64,000 nucleotides of DNA, from positions 23,915,379 through 23,979,378 of the forward strand of contig OW203722.1 of NCBI GenBank assembly GCA_934045075.1. The letters run 5' to 3'. This DNA comes from Yponomeuta sedellus. Lineage: Eukaryota > Arthropoda > Insecta > Lepidoptera > Yponomeutidae. The notes beneath the pieces were generated by a model. It made no database searches. It was not told where the DNA came from and worked only from the letters and a program-made list of their open reading frames with translations. Positions 11,626 to 22,262 of this stretch are shown here, piece after piece. Position 1 is the stretch's first letter; every line of letters begins with the position of its first letter. The position numbers and the translations under genes were made by a program.

Positions 11626-12513
11626 TACTTTTGAATATCTTCTCTGCTTCCTTTCTTCGGAGGATTACGTCGGCGCATTTGGAATACAAAATAGGTTTGT
11701 TGGGATACCTACTTTTTATCTCATCTAAGGCGTGTAATGGCATTAAATATTCCTCGAACGCACCTACTTAGTGTAATCTATCACTAACTTTTCGTTTGGC
11801 ACAGAATTATTGTTTTGATACATTTTAAGGTTATAAAATTATTATCCAATAATATTTAACGCACGTAACCTTCGCCGCCGTGCAAATGTAACCAGAGATT
11901 TTGTAGGAAAATATTATGTTTTCAGCCTTTTTAGCCACAATCCTTTAGGTATTTTTCAGAGGCTGAACGAAAAGTCACACGAAAAGTCCTTAGTGATATA
12001 TTGACACCTGCACACAGACAACCACTAATTTAATGACATTTTTATTTTATCTGAATAATTTCATGAATATAGTGGTAATCACGGATTGACATCCGTGGTG
12101 TTAATGTACCACAAATTAGGCAACAACGTGTCAGATAACGTGTCATTGACCTTGCCACAGGTTGATTGTTCTGTGGCCACCCACAGGTTACGCTAGTGTT
12201 GCAAGGTGAAGCAATTTATCGCCATTTGGGATATCTCGGAAGGACCAAAAATTACACTCGGCGGCCGGTTACATCAGGTATTGTCCAAACTAAATATTGA
12301 CAATAGTTACGAAAGATATTTCGTCTAAAAGGTATCAGGTCTAAATATTAATATAATATTTACGGTTTTTTTTTGTAAGTGTAAATTCTATCGTTCGTTT
12401 CACACGAGAATGAAAGAAGATTGCATATTTTGGAATAAAAAACGCCAAGGTGTCGATATCTCTCAATTCCGTAAAAAACATATGTAATCTTTTTACGTTT
12501 GCACAGGTTAAGA
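11626..12513. other. Intergenic DNA upstream of ALKBH8
   Basis: This would hold the ALKBH8 promoter (minus strand). No TATA box or clear core element was identified. The only structure noted is a short ATCACGGATTGACATCCGTG inverted repeat at about 12078-12097. Confidence 0.45.
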
Positions 12514-12738
12514 ATTACACTATTTTTATTTTTAATGCACTAACCCGTGCTAAGGAACAAATTTAAAAATTCACTGATGCCGTGAGTCGCCCATTGGCTC
12601 AATTGGTAGAGCGCTGGTACGGATAGCCAGAGGTTGCGGGTTCGAATCCCGGCATGGGTGAAATTTTTAGCCTCTAAATAGGTTTTTAAATTTGTTCCTT
12701 AGCACGGGTTAGTGCATTAAAAATAAAAATAGTGTAAT
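12514..12738. repeat. Foldback element: 56-bp perfect inverted repeats around a tRNA-like core
   Basis: Bases 12514-12569 and 12683-12738 are perfect reverse complements over 56 bp, beginning ATTACACTATTTTTATTTTT and including AATGCACTAACCCGTGCTAA. The 113-bp loop carries the tRNA-like sequence 12589-12660. A 13-bp direct repeat, AGGTTAAGAATTA, occurs at 12505-12517 and again at 13001-13013, so the whole 12518-13000 segment may be one insertion. A degraded relative with one arm is at 19864-19975. Confidence 0.85.
12589..12660 (+). pseudogene. tRNA-like sequence (72 nt) in the foldback loop
   Basis: The sequence folds as a near cloverleaf. The acceptor GCCCAT pairs with ATGGGT. The D stem is GCTC/GAGC around AATTGGTA. 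The anticodon stem is CTGGT/GCCAG with loop ACGGATA, and the T arm is CGGG-TTCGAAT-CCCG. A box (TGGCTCAATTGG) and B box (GGTTCGAATCC) are both good. Loop position 33 would be C instead of the nearly invariant U, and base pair 7-66 is mismatched, so a working tRNA is unlikely. A tRNA-derived SINE head is the better reading. Confidence 0.7.
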
Positions 12739-12896
12739 CATGTGGGTACAGTGATATCGTTCCGATGTTAAACCTAACTGCAAAGTAGGTAGTCGGGGCT
12801 GTAAGTAATGCAATTTGCTTAAGTCAGATGTCGCTGCCTGTACGTAATACAGAGAATATTGTAAAGAGGTTCGAAATTTCACTGATGCCGTGAGTC

Positions 12897-12968
12897 GCCC
12901 ATTGGCTCAATTGGTAGAGCGCTGGTACGGATAGCCAGAGGTTGCGGGTTCGAATCCCGGCATGGGTG
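12897..12968 (+). pseudogene. Second copy of the same tRNA-like core
   Basis: This 72-nt sequence is identical to 12589-12660, with identical flanks from CACTGATGCCGTGAG to AAATAGGTTTTTAAA (about 12880-12998). It lacks the 56-bp arms. The identity shows recent duplication, and the mobile unit is the roughly 118-bp core rather than the tRNA-like part alone. Confidence 0.75.
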
Positions 12969-13688
12969 AAATTTTTAGCCTCTAAATAGGTTTTTAAATA
13001 AGGTTAAGAATTATCGAGTAATGATATCAATAGAAACTGATAGGTAGTGGGATCTCAGTTGATGACGTACTTTTGTGCTGGGGCGAGTAGGCTTTTTAAA
13101 AAATATACATAAGCCTTGACTTACAAAGGATGATGGGCGTTTTGGTCCTTATGTCCAATCAAGATGAGTCATATGTCGTTGGATAGCTCTTTTCAAGTGA
13201 AAAAATAAATTCTATGAAGACGAATCCGTATGAATTGTCCATTTTGAAATATGCTCGTCGGAAAGTACCATTTTTTGCTCTAAATAGAAATTAGAAAAAT
13301 TCATATCTCTGGTTTAACTCAACCGATGCTCATGATTTTTACGAAAATCACATCTATGCATACTCTGTCATAAATCATTAGAGCGAGACAGCGACATTGC
13401 GCTCTCTCTCCCACTCACGGTCACGGGTAACGCTGGAATTCGGTTTTGACCCCTCTCGCGCTCCGGGACACGGCGCGGGGGCAGGTATGTTAGGGTGAGG
13501 AACGCTTGGCCGCTTGCGCAGGTAGTCAGTCGTTTGCTGATATTGTGTTAAGTGCTACGTTATTACGCTCCTCATTGTTCACATCGACTTTGACCTTGGC
13601 ATCATTTTGGACTCTGTTACCCGTTTTATTTGTTGACCGTGGCTTTATATTGGACTTGGGTGCTTAACGATTGGATTGTTTCGTTGCA

Positions 13689-16241
13689 ATGGAACGTTAC
13701 CGTAACTGTGTAATGTGCCGAAGAGGGCTATACCGAGGCAGATATCAAGTACGCGTTCTGTCGGAAGCCTTGACAAGAACACACGTGGAGCTAGTAACAT
13801 TTATACGAGAAAACGCTGCTCTGGAGGTTTGTACCTATTGCACTTTTTTTTTCCACTCGATCCTCACTGAACCTTCGATATAAAAGGAAACCAATTGAAA
13901 TCATGTGCAACTGCATCCCAGATCTATTCTAGTAGTAAATGAGGTAACGAAGACGTAAAAGTGAAAACCGATTGATAAGTGATTCTGGTCGCTTAAAGAA
14001 CATTCAAGTGATTCCTTTTTCACTTTTACGTCTTCCACGATGTATTTACCACCAAAACAAGGCCTACACAAAACCACAACCAATTACTGTGGTTGCGGTT
14101 TTGTGTGGTTGTGTGTATGCCTTGTTTTCGTACACACAACTACAGAAAACCGCAACCAGATCTCTGAGAAATCTGTGAATCTGTGGCATATATTTGACGA
14201 TTCGCACACCTTCTGACAGAAAAACAAATCCCTCCCACAAATGACCCCCAATGCGTTATTTTGTTAGGTATTTTTCGGAAACCAAAGTTGTTTTTCTTTT
14301 CCTTACATTTTCATATATCATTTTCAGGTCGTGTTTGACAACACCCGAAGAGTATGTTACCGATGCTGGCAAAGAGCCGAAAATGCGACTAGAGGTCATG
14401 CAAACCCTCAACCCGAGCCGGAGCCGCAAGAACAAGCAGAACCGCAAGAACAACTACAACCGCAAGAACAACTACAACCGCAATTAGAAGAAATGCTTCA
14501 TATTCCTGAATATATGAGAGCACCTAATACCGCGACGCATTGTATCTTTCATGGCTGCGCTAATGAAACCCGCCATCGAATTCCAAATGTTGTTAAAATC
14601 CACGTATTTTCTCAACATAAATTGTATATCCCCGACAGTGCCAGAGTATGTCACGATCACCTTAATGGGAATGATTGGGATGATTTGCCCCAACATTGCA
14701 ACATTTCCCATGACTTTACGGCTGCCCACTTCAGGGATGTTTGTGACCTAATGCGAAATGCCTTAAACTCACCCAGATTACGTTTTAGCGACCGAGGCAT
14801 GAATGAAGAAGAAATGCACTTTTGGACTGGACGTACTAATGATGAATTTAATGCCATCTTAGAGCAAAATCCATTATTAAGAAATAGAAGTGCAGATCCC
14901 AGAACCACTTTGGGCATTTTACTAACGAAACTACGCACAGGAGAACCCAACGCGAGACTTGCGACGTTGTTTAACATGTCTCGGAGAAAACTCGAACGCC
15001 AGTTGGCCATCGCACGAGAGTGTCTTAGCACTGACTACGTTGTGCGACACTTGGGAGTGGATCACATGAATAGAGAAGATATATTGGAGAGAAACTTGAG
15101 GATTCCAAAAGCACTGTATGGAAATGAAGACAACAATAAAGCCATTATTATTTGCGATGGTACGTATATTTATATATACAAGAGTTCAAACTTTTTGTTT
15201 CAGAGGCAATCCTACAGTTTACACAAGTTCCAAAACTTGTTGAAACCATTTTTAATCGTAACCACTGACGGATACATTATAGATGTTAAAGGACCATACG
15301 CTGCAACAAAAACTGATGCGCAGATAATGAGCGACTTAATGACTGACGAGGAAAATCCCCTTCATATATTGCTTCAGCCGAATGACGTATTTATTTTGGA
15401 CCGCGGGTTCAGGGATAGTCTGCAGCATATAGAAGCATGTGGCTACGAATTTCACGTCCCCCCGACGAAGAACCGGGAAGAGTCGCAGCTCACGACTTCT
15501 CAAGCAAATGATTCCCGGCTGGTGACAATGTGCCGATGGGTAGTGGAAGTGGTTAGCGGGCGTTTCAAAAGAGATTTCAAGCTGTTGCGCCAAAAATATT
15601 TTAATAACACAATGCCTAATATGTTCGGGGATTTTATGATTGCAGCAGCAATTACAAATCACTTCCACAGGCCTATTGTCGATAGCCAACACGCAGAAGC
15701 TTTTTTACAAAAAATTGTTGAAAGAAGGCAAACCCCAAACGTGTTATATGATTATGTAGAAGCAAAAAGATTAAACAACAGAAGAGTCAATTTCCAGAGA
15801 TTGGAAGCAAATGACATTCAAGACTTTGCACGATTGAGGGAACAGGACGTGATTTTGCTGTCATTGGGGACATATCAGTTAAAACTGGCAAAATCATATT
15901 GCAGCGAGCACCTCAACAACGGCTTATATCTTATAGAAACTTATAGAGAAGCTGCTTTGGAGGATATCCATGAATATGGGATCCACGAAGATGCGTGGCT
16001 GTTGCGTGCACGCATACAGTCCCGACATGTACGATCAAAACAATATTTTTGCTATATATTATTAGACAGAAATAGTAGAAACATATTACAACATTATTGC
16101 ACATGTTTGACAGGACGCCGCACGATAGGTTCCTGTGCGCATATTATATCTATTGTGTGGTATTTAGGATATGCTAGACATGAAGGCTTTACTGAACCAG
16201 CACTATTTTTAAATAACATTATCATGGATGAAACACATTAA
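13689..16241 (+). CDS. Transposase-like protein: two Zn-finger modules, DDE nuclease core, SWIM finger (683 aa)
   Basis: Spliced model: 13689-13826 and 14328-16241 (GAG|GTTTGT donor, TTTTCAG acceptor), in phase without a stop. Residues 7-59 form a C-x2-C ... C-x2-C module (CVMC, CYRC) that is only completed by splicing. A Gln/Glu/Pro-rich linker (residues 75-100) follows. Next comes a second C-x4-C ... C-x2-H module (C118, C123, C154, H157). A helix-turn-helix-like stretch (about 254-278, ARLATLFNMSRRKLER) precedes a DDE_Tnp_4-type core with D323 (CDGTYI), D404 (ILDRGF) and E453 (WVVEVVSGRF). The C-terminus has a SWIM Zn finger, C637-x-C639 and C649-x-H651. All putative catalytic acids are present, so the enzyme could be active, or could be domesticated. 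I do not know a named family with exactly this order. Confidence 0.85.
13949..14130 (+). repeat. Two successive hairpins in the transposase intron
   Basis: GAAGACGTAAAAGTGAAAA (13949-13967) and its exact reverse complement (14017-14035) form 19-bp arms around a 49-nt loop. Immediately after, AAAACAAGGC ... GCCTTGTTTT (about 14053-14128) with inner ACAAAACCACAACCA / TGGTTGCGGTTTTGT sequence forms a second, imperfect hairpin. Both lie within the single intron of the transposase gene. Confidence 0.75.
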
Positions 16242-16697
16242 ACGATAAAACTTACTCTGAACTTGTTTTATTTACTTCGATAATAAACAAACAATGATAA
16301 TATAATAATCAATGCTGATCATTTGTAATTAAAATCGATATACAATGTCGAAAAAATATCAAAAAGAATTAAAACAACAGAAAAAAAATTAAATAAAAAA
16401 AAAACTTTTAACGTATGATTACTCAAATTGGACAGAAAATCGGGACTAGCGCTTCGATTATTCTTATTCTACAAAAAAATACCTTTCCAACGACGTATTA
16501 CTCATTCCGATTGGTGCCAGGACCAGGTTCCATACATTTGTGCCCATCATCCTTTAGCCGTTTCGTCAAATAAGTAAACAAAACCAAAGGATTTTTTTTA
16601 GTTGAGCTATTTTTTGTAGGTGGCTTTTGGAACAAATCAATTTTTTTTTTGCATTATTGCGTTTTTATTTGTGTTAATTTTTTAATTTTTCGTTCGT

Positions 16698-17032
16698 AGC
16701 GTAAGGGTTCAATGGAACCCTTACGCTAAACAGCAAGTAATTTGTAAATAAACAGCAAGTAATTTGTAAGTATACTTTCAAATTCAGATAAAATTCTCTC
16801 AAAACCTTTTGAAGATTATTGAGATAATTTTAGGAAACAGATGCCGAAATAACTTTACTATAAGTACCTATTATGAGAAGTCATTTTATTGCGGTCATTT
16901 TGGGCTACACGTCTGCAAATTTAGGCAAGTTGGGCTACGAGGGAGCATAATTATTACGAGTGCGCTTTTAAATAAAAGTTGTTTTATTTAGATGTGGACT
17001 TATTCCACATCTAAATAAAACTACTTTTATCT
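16698..17032. repeat. Two small palindromes downstream of the transposon
   Basis: AGCGTAAGGGTTC and GAACCCTTACGCT (16698-16728) form 13-bp arms with a 4-nt loop. GTTTTATTTAGATGTGGA and its reverse complement (about 16980-17020) form 18-bp arms with a 5-nt loop, extended with mismatches by ATAAAAGT/ACTTTTAT. The second looks like a foldback or miniature element. They are separate structures about 250 bp apart. Confidence 0.7.
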
Positions 17033-17915
17033 TAATAAAACAATTTTATTAGATATTGTTTATCTTTTATCCTCGAGAGTTGACATCAGTCGAATAGAAA
17101 AAGTATACCTTTCATTCTATTCAAACATCCTTCATCCTATCACACCAGCCAGTCTGAAGTGAAACCATTGCAAACCTTTTTCTAACAATAATTAGTCCAA
17201 CCATTTATTTAACTAGTGATGCCCACCCCTGAAGTGCTTCCTTTATTTGATAGGAAACCATCTCTCTCTCTAACCCGCTCTCTTTTTTAAGAATTTAAAT
17301 ATTTTTGTCTCGGTGGAAGAAATTTCTGTTGAAAATGTCCGCCTTTGTCCGTAATTGTTATCACATTGTATGTTACATTGTGCAATGAAGTATGCAAAAA
17401 TCTGCAACACTTAAAAGACGCTTTCTTTACAACGATTCCTAAAAACACTCCCCAGAGGCAGTTTATTTAATGGCTGTTACGTTTTCCCTTTATTACAGGC
17501 TATTTAAACTGAATAAAATATAAATTCAATCAGCCGTTTTCAGCACAGATTCGAGAAACCGATTAATATGGCGCTTGCAGGCTTGGCCATAGAGGAACCA
17601 GAATACGGCTATCAAAATTAATCTATCTGTGCTAAGCAAAATTTGACAAACGTATCCCTGTTCTTGTATCTGCACGCCTATAAGCGCACCGTGGGACCGT
17701 CTGCAGGCGATTTTTGGCGACTGTTTTTACAACGTTTTGTGACATTGGCTCAGAGCAATTTGTTTTGAGGTCATTGGCTAGCCAGTGCCTGGCAATACTG
17801 ATGTCAAGAAATCTAACCTCAAAAAAAGTTTTGTTTTGTTGCCGAAATCGATATTAGATCAATAGGACTCCTTCTTCTGGGCGAGATATTACAGTGAATT
17901 ATATTATTAACTTAA
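17033..17915. other. Intergenic DNA and probable promoter upstream of PIG-A
   Basis: No ORF or repeat was recognised here. A TCGATATTAGATC block at about 17848 lies 68 bp upstream of the PIG-A start codon, but no TATA box was seen. Confidence 0.4.
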
Positions 17916-19323
17916 ATGGATCTCAATGCTGTAAGATGTTGTATTGATATTTTAAATTTCATAATTTAATATAGCGTAGCTATAATTCTAACTTTTCAGT
18001 AAGTACCTATCTTCATTGCAGGAAATTTCCAGGCCCAAACATAAGAGGCATGTTATCTGCATGGCCTCAGATTTCTTCTATCCAAATACGGGAGGAGTAG
18101 AAGAGCACATTTACAACCTATCACAATGTCTTATCAAGAGGGGTCACAAAGTTATTGTTCTAACACATTCCTACGGAGACCGAGTCGGTATCCGGTATCT
18201 TACGGCAGGCCTGAAAGTCTATTACCTACCAATAACCGTATTCTACAGCCAATGTATACTTCCTACCATGATATGCAATATAGCATTAATCAGATACATT
18301 TTAATCCGAGAATGCATTGAAATAGTTCACGGACATTCAGCGTTTAGTGTCTTAGGGCATGAGGTGTCAATCATAGGGAAACTACTTGGACTTAAGACTG
18401 TGTTTACTGATCATAGCTTATTTGGTTTCGCTGACACCTCAGCTGTTTTAACTAACAAGTACCTACAAATGTGTCTGTGTGAATGTGACCACTGCATCTG
18501 CGTATCACATACAGGGAAAGAAAACACAGTTTTAAGGGCTAAAGTCCGAGCTCATAAGGTCTCAGTTATTCCGAATGCTGTCGATACTTATACTTTCACA
18601 CCTGACCCAAGTAAAAGAGATCCAAAAGTAATAACCATAGTGATGGTCTCAAGATTAGTCTACAGAAAGGGTGTAGACTTAATGGCGGCTGTGATTTCAG
18701 ACATGTGTCCCAACTATCCTAACCTGAGGTTTATTATTGGGGGAGACGGGCCAAAAATGTGGCTGTTACAAGAAGTTAGAGAAAGGAAAGGGTTTCAAGA
18801 TTGTGTTACTCTGCTGGGAAGCTTGAAACATTCTGAAGTGAGAGATGTGTTAGTGAAAGGGGATATTTTCTTGAACACATCCCTAACGGAGGCTTACTGC
18901 ATGGCCATAGTGGAAGCTGCAGCCTGTGGACTCAAAGTTGTCTCCACCAAGGTTGGAGGCATACCTGAGGTGTTACCTCAAAGCATGATTTATCTGACTG
19001 AGCCAAACGTAGGCAGTCTGGTCGAAGGTATAGAAAATGCCATGAATGACATAAGAGAAGGAAATATTCTATGTCCATTTGAGTGCAACTTGATGGTTAG
19101 GAATATGTACAACTGGATGGACATCACGAAAAGAACTGAGATAGTCTATGACAGGGTTAGTCTGAATAAAAACAAACCATTAGGTTTACAGCTGAAGAAT
19201 TATCTATCCTGTGGTGTGTGGCCATTTTTGCTGGTTATAAGTCTGATGTATCTACTATTGCAGTTAGTTGAAAGAGTACACAAGAGAAAGCATATTGACA
19301 TCGCAAGGGACTTAAAGTTGTAG
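17916..19323 (+). CDS. PIGA: PIG-A: catalytic subunit of GPI N-acetylglucosaminyltransferase
   Basis: Spliced model: 17916-17930 (ATG plus four codons, MDLNA, donor GTAAGA) and 18022-19323 (acceptor TTGCAG), giving 438 aa; the in-frame TTG before the second exon is intronic. The protein starts with the family motif VICMASDFFYPNTGGVEEH and has the GT-B donor-domain signatures IPNAVDT, VSRLVYRKGVD, IGGDGPK and the EX7E catalytic motif in TEAYCMAIVEAA. A C-terminal hydrophobic helix (FLLVISLMYLLLQLV) near residue 412 anchors it in the endoplasmic reticulum membrane. The known reaction is GlcNAc transfer from UDP-GlcNAc to phosphatidylinositol, the first step of GPI-anchor synthesis. Length matches the family. 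A poly(A) signal AATAAA lies at 19418. It converges on Clc. Confidence 0.96.
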
Positions 19324-19863
19324 TTCAAACAAGTATGGTTGTTAACAAGGTTGTTTTGAATAAGTTTTCCAAAGTTATGGAATGATATTTTATTTCTTAT
19401 CTTACATAAATATAACAAATAAAAAAGTTAGGCATAATTAATTATTCTTCCAAATAGCCATCTGCCATTTTAATACATTACATACATTATAAAATTATAA
19501 TTTCTATATGAACTAACAAATAATAATTATTAACCTGTTAAAAATAGGTGGATCAATTGTATAGCTTTCAGTATTCATGATATTTATTAGCAAATGTTGT
19601 TGTGAGACTGACATTATATAATTATAAGTATTATTTTCATCTAAATAACATGCTCTATTTATTCTTAAGTTTTACATCCATTCTTTATTGCAGCAGGTGG
19701 TTTATGCTCTGTGAACAATATAATTTAAAAATTAGTTGTATCAAATGGAAATATTACTCATCTTACAAAATAAAAAAAAGCCTAAACTAATAAAAAATAA
19801 AAAAAGAGAGGTGATGAAAAGGGGAGGCCTTAAAAACACAAGTATGACATGTAGTTATTTATA
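19324..19863 (+). other. PIG-A 3'UTR and A/T-rich intergenic DNA
   Basis: It contains the AATAAA at 19418-19423 and long A/T-rich sequence without a recognisable gene or mobile element. Short ORFs here are Lys/Tyr/Leu-rich noise. Confidence 0.5.
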
Positions 19864-19975
19864 CTATTTTTTATTTTTAATGCACTAACCCGTGCTAAGT
19901 AGCGGATAGCCAGAGGTTGCGGGTTCGAATCCCGGCATGGGTGAAATTTTTAGCCTCTAAATAGGTTTTCAAATG
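19864..19975 (+). repeat. Degraded relative of the 12514 foldback element
   Basis: It keeps the left arm (TTTTTAATGCACTAACCCGT, GCTAAG) fused directly to the second half of the tRNA-like core (CGGATAGCCAGAGGTTGCGG) and the right flank TAGCCTCTAAATAGG. The first half of the tRNA-like core and the right arm are missing, consistent with an internal deletion. Confidence 0.75.
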
Positions 19976-19989
19976 TAGTTATTTGTTAC

Positions 19990-20165
19990 ACTAGCTGTGC
20001 CCCGCGGTGTTACCAGCGGTTTATCGAATGGGACTTTCCCATGGGAATAAGTTATTTTCCCGCAGTAAAAAGTAGCCTATGTCATATTCCAGGGTGTCAT
20101 CTAACTCCATACTAAATTTTATTAAAATAGCTCCAGCCGTTTAGACATGAATAAGTAACAGACAT
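19990..20165 (+). repeat. Lepidopteran LINE 3'-end fragment
   Basis: It opens ACTAGCTGTGCCCCGCGGTG and contains AAAGTAGCCTATGTCAT, TAACTCCATACTAAATTT and a terminal AAGTAACAGAC. These are the conserved blocks of the very common lepidopteran non-LTR 3' tail. A related head (TAGCTTTTGCCCGCGACTCC) starts at 63903, and a related tail is at 20735-20905. Confidence 0.7.
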
Positions 20166-20449
20166 TGGCTATAATGGCTTACACATAAAGCAATGTATTC
20201 ACTAGGCGACAAATTGACGCAGAACATGTCTAGGAACACTGTTTCTACGTGTCGTCGCGCTGTGTTCTGCGACGTCGCATGCGACATTGCAGCGACGAAG
20301 ATATAGCTATATACTGTGGCGGGCATTTTTGCAGGACTATTTAAGATACTCATTTCCATCACACATTACACTATGTGTAAATGTAGCGGTTTTGGCACCG
20401 CCCGCCAGAATAGCTCGCAGATGGTAGGTTTTACTACTTACTTGATACT

Positions 20450-20707
20450 TCTTCTTCTTCAGGCTATATTGGTCCACTGCTGGACATAGCCCTCCCCTAA
20501 TAAGCGCCATAGCGCAAGGTTGTGCCATCATTGGGGGGTAATGCCCATAATCCCCATGCTGGGCATGCGGGTTAGGGATCGCAGTTTGGTGGGATTGTAC
20601 TGCAGGGGGCGCTGCTGCCCACCCCCCGTTTTGTGTCCCTTAGTCGCCTTTTACGACACCCGCCGGAAGAATTTGGGTTGGTGCTATTCTCTAGGCCGAC
20701 ACAACAC
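20450..20707 (-). repeat. Interspersed repeat R2, copy 2
   Basis: This is a reverse-orientation, nearly full-length copy of R2. It runs from TTCTTCTTCTTCAGGC at the left (the element's 3' end) to the GGCCGACACAACACAGC block at the right. Confidence 0.8.
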
Positions 20708-20734
20708 AGCTACTTGACACTATTTCTTATATCT

Positions 20735-20905
20735 TGGACAATTCACACAATATCTTTATAAATTGTAGCCTATGTGTTATTATGATGTATAAGCTATGTT
20801 ATTGTAAATTTTCATTACAATCCATTCAGTAGTTTTTACGTGAAAGAGGAACAAACATCCATGCGTCCATACTTACAAACTTTCGCGTTTATAATATCAA
20901 TAGGT
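20735..20905 (+). repeat. Second LINE 3'-tail fragment
   Basis: The blocks GTAGCCTATGTGTTATTATG, CCATTCAGTAGTTTTTACGT and ACTTTCGCGTTTATAAT are the well-conserved tail of lepidopteran RTE-like repeats. It is separated from the 19990 fragment by the R2 copy. Confidence 0.65.
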
Positions 20906-21345
20906 TTCACAGGAAACAGATGCGCAATTTCAAGAGTCATGGTGGAATCCATTAAGTGGGGTAACACACGTTTTGTGCTCTGAATACAGCGTATGGGTCT
21001 CAGATACAGATACATTTAGTTGACGCGCCGCGTGCAGACTCCACCGTAAAACACTCGCGTCCGCGCAGTCATAATGTGCGTGATGAGGAGCTTGGCTAGG
21101 CGAGGAGTGTCCGCGCCGCATGTCACGCTTTGCCTACGTTGTGAGTGAAGCAGACGCAACGCCTTACACGTAAACATGAACTTTGCGGTTGCATCTACGC
21201 TAGATGGGCCAAAGGACGCCACACACGTATCTAACCTTCCAAATCGTCATCGTACTACAGTGTAATACTTATATTTCCCGGTTTTTTAGTGTATTATCCT
21301 GAGTAGAAATGAGGTCCTTGAGAAGAGAGAGAGAGAAATAATTTG
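20906..21345. other. Intergenic, no gene recognised
   Basis: This is moderately GC-rich sequence with no supported exon. It ends in a GAGAGA-rich tract at 21327-21357. Confidence 0.4.
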
Positions 21346-21349
21346 AGAG

Positions 21350-21737
21350 AGAGAGAAGAATGTGTAGTGTTACTTTGAATGACAGGATACGCAATAGTCT
21401 GATTAGAGAACTTTGTGGACTGAAAGAGGATGTAGTGACTAGAATTGAGAAAGGAATGTTGCGTTGGTTTGGACATGTTGAGAGGATGAAGGAAGAAAGA
21501 TTGACGAAACAAATATATATTGCGAATGTGAGTGGAAGGGCTGGTAAGGGACGTCCCAGACGGACTTACATCGACCAAATAGGGGATGTATCATCATCAT
21601 CAGGGGATGTATTAGCAAAGGGAAAGATAAAAGTAAAACAACGACTTATAAACGTTGATGAAGCGAAGGTGATCTGTCGGGATCGTGGCAAGTGGCAGTC
21701 CCTGGTCTCTGTCTACCCGTCTGGGATACAGGCGTGA
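21350..21737 (+). pseudogene. C-terminal fragment of a LINE-encoded reverse transcriptase
   Basis: The translated block LRWFGHVERMKEERLTKQIY, followed by GKGRPRRTYIDQI and ending DRGKWQSLVSVYPSG, is the characteristic C-terminus of a LINE polyprotein common in Lepidoptera. Only the last ~125 residues remain and there is no reverse-transcriptase core, so it is a 5'-truncated dead copy. Its last 25 codons recur at 57225-57305 and 57955-58010. A full R1 repeat follows 47 bp after the stop codon, as at 57330. Confidence 0.8.
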
Positions 21738-21783
21738 GGTTATGTATATAGGTATGTATGTATCCTGAGCATCTGTTCTTCGT

Positions 21784-22045
21784 TATCAACCCTTGTAAGT
21801 CCTCATTGCTGGGGCACGGGTCTCTTACTGCATCGCGGGAAGGTTAGGCCATACTCCACCATGGGGGCCAAGTCCGGGTTGGTGGAGGATTGTAAGACAG
21901 TGGCGGGCCTTACTGTCAGAAGTTATCAAGCCGCTCATAAGGCCTCTGACATGGCTTAACGACTGCCATTATATGACAGCCGGCACCAGCGGCGAAGCAC
22001 GGAAGCGCTCGGAAAAATGCCACTAGCGGTAGTCACCCATCTGTT
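21784..22045 (+). repeat. Interspersed repeat R1, copy 2
   Basis: It begins TTATCAACCCTTGTAAGTCC and ends in the ATGCCACTAGCGGTAGTCAC block. It is directly downstream of the LINE fragment ending at 21737. Confidence 0.8.
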
Positions 22046-22262
22046 CTTGCCGTCACGCATCTCTTCTACAAGTGTACTAATGTACACTTGTATGCCTATC
22101 TATATAGAAACTTCTGTATTTTAAACAGTCCGATTTACTTTTATTTATTTAATAACAGAAACTTGAAATTACCAATCCGCGGTGGGCACGCGTGGTGATT
22201 AAATCCATACGCACTCTCTGATATATAGGCTACATGAAAAAAAACACAGTATCAGGGCGGAC

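Larger units (their letters stand above)
13125..16555 (+). mobile_element. DNA transposon with DDE/SWIM transposase, imperfect long terminal inverted repeats
   Basis: The left end starts AAAGGATGATGGGC (13125-13138), and its reverse complement GCCCATCATCCTTT is at 16542-16555. Similarity continues inward for about 75 bp with indels: a TGGTCC block, a CCAATC block, and ATGAGTCATATGTCGTTGGA on the left against ATGAGTAATACGTCGTTGGA on the right. The roughly 3.4-kb interval contains one spliced transposase gene with a GC-rich 5' leader. No convincing target duplication is visible beside the assigned ends, so the exact termini may lie a few bases out or the duplication has decayed. Superfamily is uncertain (DDE_Tnp_4-like: Harbinger/ISL2EU/Kolobok neighbourhood). 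Confidence 0.75.

Noticed and set aside
12589..12968. Two functional tRNA genes
   Set aside because: Anticodon loop would have C at position 33, pair 7-66 is mismatched, and identical copies sit inside repeat elements. Read as tRNA-derived repeats.
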